From: Sthenelais limicola
Lineage: Eukaryota; Annelida; Polychaeta; Phyllodocida; Sigalionidae
Assembly: GCA_942159475.1 (NCBI GenBank)
Contig: OW804096.1
Span: 129,322,941 to 129,386,940, forward strand
Length of the DNA stretch: 64,000 nt
Reading direction: 5' to 3'
Position 1 is the first letter of the stretch. Every line of letters starts with the position of its first letter. Shown one piece after another: positions 52,301 to 62,271 of this stretch. Position numbers and translations under genes: made by a program. The notes under the pieces were generated by a model that was not told the DNA's origin, did no database searches, and saw nothing but the letters and a program-made list of their open reading frames with translations.

Positions 52301-52503
52301 ACTATTTCCAGACCGACGAATCCTTTTTCTACACGTCGATGATTGAAAGAGATAGAGACGAGATGTCTACAACTTATCAGAATGCTTTCTTCGATCCGAG
52401 CTCTCCAATTGATAAATTCGAGGCGTATTATCATGGGCTAGGTTTCAAAGACAACGTTGTCAATCTTAGCAAAGACACCTGGCAAAATACACATATTAAA
52501 TGA
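37308..52503 (+). CDS. FERM-domain protein of SNX17/SNX27/SNX31 type, lacking PX and PDZ domains
   Basis: Exons: 37308-37373, 39294-39369, 40034-40135, 41692-41802, 43422-43463, 43777-43904, 46955-47015, 50752-50924, 52312-52503. All phases agree, giving 316 residues. An in-frame TAA at 37296-37298, with no AG between it and the ATG, fixes the start. F1 is about residues 1-85 (EVHISGEVDGSSVLASTV). F2 starts near ELCLQKWVFQPELERHLLED, with LRLLYLEA and IESGKLQPSVEQKQKLE. F3 includes CRRDRKQVIS, LELREGEARGYVCWNKISSW and a helical end FILSALSEILKTIQ. From memory, the clearest counterparts are the FERM modules of SNX27 (CLTIRKWLF; RRKGHVIT) and SNX17 (LLEDPVGLNLLYAQTVSDIE; LREG...CW). In those proteins this module binds NPxY-type cargo tails and is preceded by a PX domain. 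Here translation begins at F1, so phosphoinositide targeting by PX is absent. A 60-residue Asp/Phe/Tyr-containing tail follows F3. The role is inferred as a cargo or adaptor FERM protein. Confidence 0.85.
37374..39293 (+). other. Intron 1 of the FERM gene
   Basis: About 1.9 kb without coding signal; it contains the foldback element at 38990-39184. Confidence 0.75.
38990..39184. mobile_element. Foldback/MITE related at its ends to family C
   Basis: The left end GGCCTGTTGCAAGAG and the right end CTCGCGCAACAGAC are approximate inverted repeats. The GCCTGTTG end matches the element at 29265-29474, but the interiors are not alike. It lies in intron 1 of the FERM gene. Confidence 0.5.
41803..43421 (+). 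other. Intron 4 of the FERM gene
   Basis: 1.6 kb with no recognised feature beyond short chance frames. Confidence 0.7.
44403..44488. repeat. Hairpin with a perfect 26-bp stem
   Basis: The left arm 44403-44428 (AAGGGTGGTCTCCACTGGCT and six more bases) is the exact reverse complement of the right arm 44463-44488. The 34-base loop can itself pair GGTAAGC with GCTTACC. Perfect arms suggest a young foldback element or a selected RNA hairpin. Confidence 0.85.
45017..45169 (+). CDS. Possible small open frame (50 residues)
   Basis: It starts in a strong initiation context (AACCATGG) within a patch that is GC-richer than its surroundings. It encodes a hydrophilic Gln/Arg-rich peptide beginning MAEQSRYNQLFLPSRR. 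No family was recognised and no splice partner was found. It lies on the sense strand inside intron 6 of the FERM gene and may be chance or part of a transposon remnant. Confidence 0.15.
   Translation: MAEQSRYNQLFLPSRRNTAAAQEQETALYNVYSCIFRRGRSQMAHQGATV
46106..46440. repeat. Pyrimidine-rich tract
   Basis: About 330 bases of mostly C/T with CCCCTCTC-like units, giving open frames on both strands by composition alone. It could adopt triplex DNA, which is inference from mirror-like polypyrimidine content. Confidence 0.85.
48735..48860 (+). other. GC-rich exon-like segment in FERM intron 7
   Basis: The segment is bounded by TTTCAG and CAG|GTAGCG, is 126 bases long and is clearly GC-richer than its flanks. 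It is open in one frame (ASKCLHPRCSCSW...), but that frame needs phase 2, while the host intron is phase 1. Inclusion would read GLASACTPG and stop after about 18 codons. It could be a poison exon, a transposon fragment or an RNA-level element. Confidence 0.25.
49612..49660. repeat. Short hairpin
   Basis: An outer AGCAGTG/CACTGCT pair encloses CCGCTTCC/GGAAGCGG around a ten-base loop. It lies in FERM intron 7. Confidence 0.5.
50925..52311 (+). other. Intron 8 of the FERM gene
   Basis: 1.4 kb without recognised features. Confidence 0.7.
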
Positions 52504-53444
52504 TACTAAGTAGCTATGATATCACTTTTGTATTATTTGAAACGATGGTGTTATCGACATTTCTAAGTATATTATATCTCGTGCAGATGGGAGAGAAGAG
52601 CAGTTGTGGGTATGGGAGGGGCAGAATTCTTTGGGGTTCTAGGGCAAAAACCCCGCCAGCAAAAACCCTTCCGTCACAATCATGCCGCTAGCCATGACTA
52701 CATCGTGTTAAAACCCCGCGAGTAACAACCCCGCGAGTCAAAACTCCGCCATCACATATATAAGGGTAAGATTTTCAGAGAATGTACAATTCGCCTTCGC
52801 CAATCCTCTCAAATAACCCACATTTAAGACGGAAATGAGCATCAAAATGCAGTTTAACATAACAGAACTGATACTTTGCATCAACGCGATACCAAATATA
52901 CTCAAATATACCTGGTATTCATAATTTTTTTAGCCTAATTTCCTATAATATGTGTAGAGCTGCCAATTGTACATTTTTTGAAAATCTGACCCATAAGTTA
53001 CTACTTGTATCGTTGAGTGACCCGATGTGTCATTTCACTCGATTCTCATGACCTGAAACTATCTTATTTCTTCCCTTAATGGTTTGCGGTTCCTTGTCTT
53101 TGTTCTTCTGAAAGTGGGATCAATTAAAGGCCTTTCTCCTTTTAATGTGAGCCCCGGCCGAGGGGTCTTAAATTCTAAACTAAAAAATCAGAATGCCATG
53201 CTTCCTCTGAATTTACTGCTGTTTCATTGTGGACCAAGGTCATGTCCATCGTGTGTTATAGATTTCACCGCGTCATTTATTGTTATCATGCGTGCGTTTC
53301 TAGGTCAACCACACATATCTTTATAAAATGATCTAAAACGTATGCAGATGCTGCCTCAAATATATCAATATTAAATACATTAAGCATAAAACCATTTCAC
53401 CATGTAATATTATAAGGATGCAGGATGCTTGTATAAAGTAGATT

Positions 53445-53482
53445 CATGTACTGACGTGCAGTTAATTACGTCTTCATCAGAG
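53445..53482 (-). other. Second degenerate hammerhead-like motif
   Basis: On the minus strand an intact CTGATGA core (53480-53474) is followed by an unpaired A and stem II arms GACGT and ACGTC. The expected GAAA is replaced by AGTA before CATG. It resembles the motif at 32759-32802 with a different lesion. Confidence 0.4.
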
Positions 53483-53490
53483 GATGGGTT

Positions 53491-53691
53491 AGACCCTGCC
53501 CACACACAGCCGATTTGCCTCCCGATTGTCCCCCGATTTGGGTCTCCTGATGAACCCTGTGATCTCATTTCAAATCATGGTTTATGTATTTGAAATAAGA
53601 TAAACCAGGATTGGAAATGAAATCCTAGGATTCATCGGAAGACCCAGATCGGGGGACAATCCAGGCAAATCGGCTGTGTGTGGGCAGGGTT
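53491..53691. mobile_element. Foldback/MITE-like element
   Basis: The left arm from ACCCTGCCCACACACAGCCG and its reverse complement ending at 53691 pair over about 85 bases with several substitutions. The loop holds about 25 unpaired bases. No coding capacity. Confidence 0.75.
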
Positions 53692-54438
53692 TTAGGAGGT
53701 GGAAACTACCCCTGACGTACCAATAAATTAGAGCAGCTTTTTTTACCCAGTTATGATGCACTTCGTCATAATGTTGAGTTAGCATTATTTTGTAATATAA
53801 AGCTGCTGGAGAATTATGGGAAGTATCAAAATGCAATGAACCATGTTTTCTAGAGCACCTGCTTCCCAGGACTAATTTGTGTATTTCCGATCCACGAATA
53901 ATGGTCCATATACATTGATTCTGTGCCGCCAACCTTGGGTAAAATACAACCGATCAAATGTACAGAAGTGTCTAAAAAGGGAATTATACAAAAGAAAATG
54001 AGTTATTATTTTAGTTTTGAAAAGCAATACCAGCTGGTAGTCGTAGCTATCGCGTTGGTAGAGTAATACAATAGACACGGATGACAGCTAGATGCTGGCT
54101 GCATGGATCATAGGGACTATCTCAGACATTCATTCCTGACGTAACATGTCATTAGCAGTCAGCCATATCGTCACATCCAACCTCAAGCATAACGAAACAT
54201 TGCTCTACCATCCATATATTAACAATACAACAGCTGATACGAATAGAATGGATGACGGTATGACATATATATATAATTTATCATGTATACGACACACACA
54301 ACAATAAAACATAAAGTAGCTAAAGTTCCAAGGTTTGGAACAGCGATACACTATACAGATTTCACAGCACACAATCATGTGTGTGCTTCTTCTGACCACG
54401 CACACACACATAAGGCGATCGTAGCTCAATTTTTTTTA

Positions 54439-54738
54439 ATGTGATCCGTTTGAGGGAAATGAGTCATAAGTCGCAAAATATGGATTTTGAGATATCACCA
54501 TATTTGAAAAGAGGAGGTCACGGTGATTCCAATGATAGTAAACACTAGAACACCTAATAAGTATTTCTATATTTTAAGTTTGATATTTTTATTTTTGAAA
54601 AAAAAAGAAGGTTTGCAATGTTTCTGGATGGGTAATTACCAATAAAGTAACTAGATATACTCATTACTCAGATCTTGTGAAAAAATACTTAGAAAAATAT
54701 CATTTTTGCAACTTGTGACTCATTTTACTGGAACACAT
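54439..54738. mobile_element. MITE family B, copy 2
   Basis: The termini share AAATGAGTCA(C/T)AAGTCGCAAAA with copy 1 at 25467-25630 in inverted orientation, including TGAGTCA at 54460-54466 and its inverse at 54716-54722. The interior is longer (about 300 bp in all) and diverged. Confidence 0.7.
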
Positions 54739-55701
54739 CACACATGTTCAGCCACGTCCACATTACAGGCGGCAATTCACGCGCAGGTCCGGGGGCAGTC
54801 TAGGCTCAGAGCCTCTCGTATAAAATAATAATGGTATGCCAGTAATTTGATGGCTGATTTCCTGGCCCTTGAGTTGGCGTCTTAATCAAATCGAATCAAA
54901 TCGTTTGTTGCGAACTGGTTTATGGAAACGGTTCCGTCCAAATTACCACATAAAGCACTTTGTAGTATTTGTTATTATTATAATTGTTTCCTTTCCACTC
55001 TACACAGATGGATTCTAGAAGTCGTTTCTGTGTGACTAGAATCAACCCACAGAAAACGTTATTCATCACGATTTCAGACCAAAGACATTTACAACATTCA
55101 ATACAACGCTTGTTCACATTGTGAATGTTTTCTAGCGTTGCCTTTCAAAAATCAAATTCGTTAATGGTTATCAATGACTGCAACATATATCTAAACAGAA
55201 CTATACCAATATAAACACAACTGTCATCTCAACTCCCTTCTAATTGCTAACCATCCTCACTCTTGTCTAGTTACATCAACTTTTAATACGATAGCTATTC
55301 TTTTCCTAATCTTGTTCATATCATATTACAAATACACTAATTTCTCAAATAGGTCACATATTCTTATCGCCTAATAGCCCTAAGAAGGACTTTTAACAAA
55401 TAAAATCAGCGAGATCGATAAAAAAGAAGGGATATATTTCCATTGCAAATAATCTTGCTTCCAGGTAGTAGTATCTACAAACCTTGCATCATGTAATCTC
55501 TTCTAATATCAACGTTCACATAACCTCTTCAATATTCACTTCATTTATCTCGAGTTTGGACCAGTAATAAGATTTCAATAGTTGGTCGAATATAAATTTA
55601 TCATCACAACTTCTGATATTATTGGTTTCGAAGCGCTTCCTGGGGTGTAGTGTGAAAGAGGTATACGTTTGGAGGTACTCTCTCAACTCTGAGCCTAGAC
55701 T

Positions 55702-55748
55702 TGGTGTGGGGATGTGTGTGTGTGGGGGGGGGGTGGAGGGGTGGGGGG
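55702..55748 (+). repeat. G-rich run with quadruplex potential
   Basis: Several G-tracts of three or more (GGGG, G10, GGG, G6) lie within about 50 bases on the plus strand, after a short GT repeat. Confidence 0.7.
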
Positions 55749-57285
55749 CAATAATAGAAATCCAACTTAATCCTACTTAATTACACCTACACCGATAATC
55801 TTAACTTGGACTTGAACTGGGCTCCACGAACGCCTCTTCCTCCCGCCCACATGTGCGGACATCGTAGAATAATACCGAATGTCTCAGTCAGAGCTACGAG
55901 AGTAGATTAAGTTTAATTTAATCTCGTTGGTCAGAGTAAATGTTTAAATATGAGGCCAATGTAATTGTAAATTGTGTTTCGATTTCCATTTGTTGGTTAT
56001 TTCCGATTAATGTGGTTTTATATGCATCCACAATACTTCACATTAAGACGTGTTTAATTTCATCGTGACAATTACATTATCCTCGAGGGCTGCAACATTT
56101 GCACTGGTGGACAATAAATCCAACCAAACGATCTTTGTTAATACATGACCAATCCATTTTACGGTTTGGCTCAAGGGAGCGTCTTTCAAGATTTAATTGC
56201 GTCAACCATGCCAAATATGACGGTCAATAACTCCTCCGTGCAATTCAGTCAGATGAAAATGCAACATATGGTGGAATTAAGTATTCAATCAGACATGAAG
56301 AACCATTTTATCAATACAATCAAATCCTTTATTCAATCATTCTCCCACATAAATGAAATCTGACGAGAAAAATCGATCCTCCCTGGGTTGTCAAATCTTG
56401 TTCTCATGTTTTCATTATTGTGTGAGTGGTTCGTAATTTCAGATATTGCAAAAAGATCCCTCAACATTAAAAAGCTTACTTTCTCAACCAACTCTTGATC
56501 TTAATGCAATCTTTATTATGTGATGTACAAAGCTTCTTCTGTAAATACAGAAACAAAACAATGCAAAAGTTGGTTTTCGTGACTTCACGAAGCAGCAGCA
56601 TAGTCCTCGGTGAATTGATCTGCAGGCGCGCACATAAAGGAGAGACAATTAAAACGAGACAATTTTTAGCAGATCTAGACAATATCACGCTCATAAAGCA
56701 ATTAGTCCTTATAGCTGTCCTTAGGCGGTTTTGTCTTGAAATGTTGAAGTTTTGTCTCGAAATTTATAATTTGGAGACAATTTTGCCATAGGTTTAAATT
56801 TAACTTGGGCCCGCGCACATAAAAAACTAGCGAAAATCTTCAATAAAGTCTCCGGCTTCAAGGACAATTTTGAAGTCTGATTTTGTTTTTGTCTCCGGCC
56901 TCTGAAAATTAGACAATGTAATTGTCTCTTAAATTTTTGTCCTTATTTATGGTAGTTTTCTGGCGGCTGGCGGTAGTTTTTTGCATAGAGATACAAGCTA
57001 TTTTGTAAGATTTGCAGCAGGTGCACAGATAATGGAGAGACAATCAAAACGTGACAATTTTAAGTAGTTCCAGACAATATATATAGTGTTCATAAAGCAG
57101 TTTGTCTATTGTCTCAGGGACAATTTTGCAGTCTCTGTGACAATTAGAAGGCCTAACGACCAAAAACTAAGGACAGCTCCAATAGCTGTCCTTAGGTGGT
57201 TTTGTCTCGAAATGTTGGAGTTTTGTCACTAAATTCACAATTTGGAGACAATTTTGGTTGTTTTACATTGAATGCAGTTCATCTA

Positions 57286-57344
57286 TTGTCTCTGGGACAA
57301 TGTCTCTGGGACAATGTCTCTGGGACAATGTCTCTGGGACAATT
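57286..57344. repeat. Four tandem copies of a 14-bp palindromic unit
   Basis: The unit GTCTCTGGGACAAT is repeated four times. Each unit with its neighbour forms TTGTC...GACAA dyads, so the array can fold into several alternative hairpins. It lies inside the TGTCT/AGACA cluster. Confidence 0.9.
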
Positions 57345-57931
57345 TTGAGACTGAAAGAAAAAAGAAATAAGGACAACTCAGATAGCTGTCCTTAGTTGGT
57401 TTTGTCTCGAAATATTGAATTTGTCACTAAGTTCACAATTTGGAGACAATTTTGGTTGTTTTACATTGTGTTTCACTTTGTCTTTTGTCTCGGGTTCATA
57501 AACGTCATGAGCTAATAACTTCTATTTTTATCAAAAATACCTACACATGCATCCACCCACCATCACAAACTAAATGCAATATAATATTGAAGGTCACTCT
57601 TGAAGTATTTAATCAATTTGAAGCTTATACATGTCATAATGCGACACAAATATTCCAAAATGATATTTTACAAGTCTAGATCAGTTTGAATTAGTGATTA
57701 AATAATTATTCTGTTTTTTTCATAAAAATGAACATACATACATGTGTGCATGTGTAGTAACCATTTATTTTAGCAGAAGTAATATATTTTCTAAATGTGC
57801 CTGTGTATTATATTAAAATTCCATAATCATTAATCAGATTCTAGCCTCAGAAAGCACTGGGAGAATTACTCATATGCCTATAGCTCAATGTCATGTCACA
57901 AAACTAGGTTAATGGGACAGATTGTTTTTGG

Positions 57932-57970
57932 ATGTGACGTCACCAATGTGATGTCACCAATGTGACGTAG
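57932..57970. repeat. Three tandem CRE-like units
   Basis: The unit ATGTGACGTCACCA is followed by the variant ATGTGATGTCACCA and a third, truncated ATGTGACGTAGC. The first contains a perfect TGACGTCA. Confidence 0.75.
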
Positions 57971-60334
57971 CGGAAATGCCATATAAACAAAATTGAAAGC
58001 GTGTGCAACAAGAGAGGAAGTAAAATGTTGGCTCTAAAAATAAACCCCACAAAAAACTACCACCAACTGCCAGAAAACTACCGCAAAGAAGGACAAAAAT
58101 TGAAAAGACAATATAGTCTCTAATTTTAAGAGACCGGGGACAAGTACAAAATCAGGCTTCAAGGACAAGGACAATCTGACTTTATGTGCACACCTTTGGA
58201 GATTGTCCTTGAAGCCGGGGATTTTATTGAAGATTTTTGCCTAGACATTGTCTAAAGTCTTGAAAGTTTAAAAAACCTTTATTCATCACTGATTACTTAC
58301 TTGATTGCCCAGGTTAAATTCAAATCTATGGCAAAATTGTCTCCAAATTATAAATTTAGAGACAAAACTTCAACATTTTGAGACAAAACTGCCTGAGAAT
58401 GGATATAAAGACACATTTTTTTATGAGCGCGATTTTGTCTAGATTTGCTAAAAATTGTCTCATTTTAATTGTCTCTTCTTTATGTGCGCGCCTGCTGGGC
58501 AAACAAGTAAGTAATCTGTGACGAATATAGGTTTTTTAAAACCTTCGAGACTTTAGACAATGTCTAGGCAAAAGTCTTCAATAAAATCCTTGGCTTCGAG
58601 GACAATCTCGAAGGGTGCGCACATAATGTCAGATTGTCATTGTCTATTGTTCAATTTATGCCAAAAGTGTCTCCAAATTCCGAATTTAGAGACAAAACTT
58701 CCACATTCCGAGACAAAACTGTGTAAGGACAGCTACATGGGCTGTCTTTAGTCTTTTGTTATTAAGCCTAAGAAATGCCTTTGTGACAAAAGACGAAGTG
58801 CATTATGAGCGCGATATTGTCTAGAACCGCTTAAAATTTTAAAGTTTTAATTGTCTCTCCTTAATGTGTGCGCCTGCAAGACCTAAATAATTTAGGACAG
58901 TGTGACATCAACGCAACAATATTGTCCACAGTAAAGTGTACATCCTCCCAATGGTATAGTTTCCCTTCAATTTTCCAGTTGAATCTCTCTTTGCCAGTAT
59001 AGAGTATAGTATACTCCATCTCAATAGAAAATAAACTGAGACTTATCAGAAAAGTCGAGCTCCCCAGTTGGGAAATCCTGGAGTGGAGTTCTTTCCAACA
59101 CCAACCATACTGGCAACTATTACCAGAATTAGTATCATAAAATATTCATCAGCGCCGCTTCTAACAGCAGAGGCGCACATAATAAACGAGACTTTAGACA
59201 ATGTCTAGGCGATAATTAATGCTCAAGTAAATCCCCAGCTTCAAGGACAATCTCGAAAGGTGTGCACATAATGTCAGATTGTCATTGTCCTTGAAGCCTT
59301 ATTTGTATTTGTCTCTTGTCTCTGAAAATTAGGCAATATAATTATTGTCTCTTCAGTTTTTATCCTAATTTGTGGTAGTTTTCTGGTGGCTGGCAGTACT
59401 TTTTCACCTGGGCCCTCGCATATAAAAAACTAGACTTTACACAATGTCTAGGCGAAAAATCTTCAAAAAAATCCCCGGCTTCAAGGACAATCTTGAAATC
59501 TGATATTGTTTTTGTCTCCGGTCTCTGAAAATTAGACAAAACTACCACAAATAAGGACAAAAACTGAAGAGACAATATATTGTCTAATTTTCAGAGACCA
59601 GAGACAAATACAAAATAAGGCTTCAAGGACAAGGACAATCTGACATTATGTGCACACACTTCAAGATTTTCCTTGAAGCTGGGGATTTTATTGAAGATTT
59701 TTGCCTAGACATTGTCTAAAGTCTTGAAAGTTTCAAAAAACCTATATTCATCACTGATTACTTACTTGTTTGCCCAGGTTAAATTCAAATCTACGGCAAA
59801 ACTGTCTCCAAATTATAAATTTCTAGACAAAGCTTCAACATTTCAAGACAAAACCTAGCTATAAGGACAAATTTTTTTATGAGCACAGTTTTGTCTAGTT
59901 CTGTTAAAAATTGTCTCGTTTTAATTGTCTTTTCTTTATGTGCGCGCCTGCTGGTTTATTTTTAGATTCAATCAATAAAGGAATCAATAACAAAACATCT
60001 ATTATATTCTCTCTTGGATTTTAGGGAGACTAGGAAAACCTGTGCTAGCACAGATAGTTGTTGAACAGATTATTTGTCTTTCTTTGTCCCTTTTTCCTGT
60101 CAATGCATTGTAACTCTGTAAAAATGTAAGACGGAAATAAAGTTATTACATACATTTTACTTTCTCTCTCATTGTGTGCGTTTTCGAAACGTCACATAAC
60201 CTAATTCTATATTCGACCTATATTCGTCACCGATCGGTCACGTTATCTTAGGCCTAACAGTTATTTGTAATGAAGAAGATCCACTATTTTCATTTCATCA
60301 ATTGTCAATACACGCACTGACTTTTCTTGATAAA

Positions 60335-60427
60335 ATGGAAGATAACTTGGATCTAAATATTAATGAGGCTGATCAATGTGAAAACTTATTTGGATTCGCA
60401 GATGTGGAAGAGGATAAAGAAATATAG
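60335..60427 (+). CDS. Possible small acidic open frame (30 residues)
   Basis: ATG in an AAA context followed by an Asp/Glu/Asn-rich peptide starting MEDNLDLNINEADQCE and ending at TAG. It lies inside the repeat cluster after an A-rich AATAAA-containing segment near 60140. It might be the start of a degraded transposon gene or chance; no family recognised. Confidence 0.15.
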   Translation: MEDNLDLNINEADQCENLFGFADVEEDKEI

Positions 60428-61971
60428 GAGCGTAACGGGCCCTATTAGCCCAACTTAGTAACAAAATTTAGAGTTAAAATTGTTCAGGTTATTCCCACAA
60501 TTCACCTTTACATTGCTAGACGTTTTGTGTTTGTGCGAAACCCCCTGTATACTTTTGATAAAGATTACCTGTATACCTTTGATAGACGTGTTGTTTGCGC
60601 GAAAACCCCCTGTATACTGTTGTAATAGTCCGCACTAGAGGTATTACTTATAATCTCTTTTAATTGCATAACATGTTTTAGTAGTGTATGGGCCAAGATG
60701 GCAGGCAATATTGAATAAAAGTTGTCGTAAAAACAAAAAAAAGAAATTATCAACTTTGTAATTTTGAAGGCCAGGTTCTTTGTTTATGAATCAAAATGCT
60801 ACTAAAACTCAAAAGGCAACTGAATTTTCATTTTCGTTCTCTGGAGCCTCTACTACCATTCTATTCAATAAAAGCATCTTACATAATTCAATATCTTATT
60901 TAAATAGAGATTAGAAATCATAGTATACATGATCTTTCACATATACTGTGGTAATCTTGCAAGCCTCGATCTTAGTACAGTCATACTGAGACCTATTGTA
61001 TACACTTATGTGAGAACTATGTCCGAACAGCAAACTGCACATGAAACTGAGAGGAGAGCTAGCGAGCAGAGAAAGTGTGAGGAGAAAGAGGAGTGAAGGA
61101 GCGGAGAAAGAGAGAGCCCAACTTGCTATATGCTACTCAAACACATTTATGGCAAAATCGTCTCTAAATTATTAATTTAGAGAAAAAACCGGCTATAAGG
61201 ACAGCTGTGTGAGCTGTCTTTAGTCTTTTATCATTAGGCCTAAAAAATGTCTTCAAGACAAAAAACAAAGTGAATTATGAGTGCGATATTGTCTAGAACT
61301 GCTTAAAATTGTCTCATTTTAATTGTCTCTCCATATTATGTGCACGCATTATGCGCATTATGGGCTGCCGTATCACGAGATTTATTGATGTGAACATGCT
61401 AACAAAATTATCTATAAGAATTGTGGCAATGCTTTGACCTGGGACGGCAAATATAAAAGTTTCGAATGCCTACTATCTTGACTTGTTAGTGAATTTCTCT
61501 TCATAAAAATTGCCTCACAATCCTCCAGATTTAGTAGGATAAGAAGATACAACACTTTCGCCTCACAGACTTCAGCCTTTCCAAAGGTAGAAAAGTGGGT
61601 GTTGTTACTTCTTATTATACTTTGCCCTTGCACTATTATGAAGAAGCATACATCACATAGCATAGTAAGGAATGATCTATTTCTTTTCATGCCTTTTAGC
61701 TGCTGTTGTGCGAGGTATGTACATTGGAATTGGAATATACTTTATTTGCCAAGTTTTACAGGTAAAGAGGATGACAAATGGGTAAGCAGGCTTCTAGATA
61801 TATATATACAAGGTAATTAAAGTGACTAGGATCTTGTAGTCACTGCGATGATTCTTATATTCCAGGGGGACTAGATGGACTAGATGTTCTTTCTCACAAT
61901 AGTAAAAGGTTTCATAGTCAGAAGATTACTGGCCACTTTACAGTGACGGTCCCAGGTGTGGGGCCCCTGAT

Positions 61972-62002
61972 GGGGGGGGGGGGGGAGGAGGGGGGAGGGG
62001 GG
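61972..62002 (+). repeat. G-rich run with quadruplex potential
   Basis: About 28 G in 31 bases, interrupted only by single A residues. Confidence 0.85.
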
Positions 62003-62028
62003 TCTTGTGTCGATTTGTCACGCTAATA

Positions 62029-62143
62029 GGGCTCCTCCACTAGGGAAAGTTTTTGTCACTGACATTGTGCTAAGGAAAACTTCCAGTCCATCTGTGACAA
62101 AACTCTAAAGCTTGAGACAAATATTTGCAGTGGAGGAGTCTTA
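62029..62143. repeat. Small foldback element
   Basis: Left end GCTCCTCCACTA and right end AGTGGAGGAGTC pair, with internal TTTGTCAC/GTGACAAA also pairing. About 115 bp. Confidence 0.5.
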
Positions 62144-62217
62144 ACAGTGCACCCCATCCCACCGACCTTGTCTTAGGCACGGAATCGCACACTCCGCCTC
62201 TAGCAAAATCTGAGACA

Positions 62218-62271
62218 AAGTCACTGACAGGAAAGTGGTTGTCACCGACACGCATTTCTTGTCAGTGACTT
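62218..62271. repeat. Hairpin with 17-bp stem
   Basis: AAGTCACTGACAGGAAA pairs with TTTCTTGTCAGTGACTT with one mismatch around a 20-base loop. Confidence 0.7.

Larger units (their letters stand above)
52504..56617. other. Repeat-bearing 3' flank of the FERM gene
   Basis: No AATAAA was found close to the FERM stop. The region contains a decayed hammerhead-like motif (53445-53482), a 200-bp foldback (53491-53691), MITE-B copy 2 (54439-54738) and a G-rich run (55702-55748). I could not support any gene. Confidence 0.55.
56618..61350. mobile_element. Cluster of nested inverted-repeat elements rich in TGTCT/AGACA
   Basis: Two kinds of end recur in both orientations. Type 1 (GCGCACATAAAGGAGAGACA then AATTAAAACGAGACAATTTT) is at about 56620-56700 and, degraded, 57015-57095 forward. 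Its reverse complements are near 58416-58498, 58796-58878, 59873-59951 and 61271-61349. Type 2 (TTCAAGGACAAT with TCTCCGGCCTCTGAAAATTA) is forward near 56810-56940, 58560-58650, 59190-59350 and 59400-59550, and reversed near 58050-58260 and 59560-59730. Interior blocks such as GCTGTCCTTAG and GTCTCGAAATGTTG also repeat. This fits several related non-autonomous elements inserted in or next to one another. No transposase frame is visible. Confidence 0.75.

Noticed and set aside
54040..54075. tRNA-like fragment (GTTGGTAGAGTAATACAA)
   Set aside because: Only a D-arm-like piece is visible; no cloverleaf or T-arm follows, so at most a very old tRNA-derived repeat.
56145..56363. 72-codon hydrophilic open frame
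   Set aside because: No motif, no splice sites in phase, and located in repeat-rich DNA.
57286..57344. Regular short repeats considered as a CRISPR array
   Set aside because: Units are contiguous 14-mers with no spacers, in a eukaryotic sequence.
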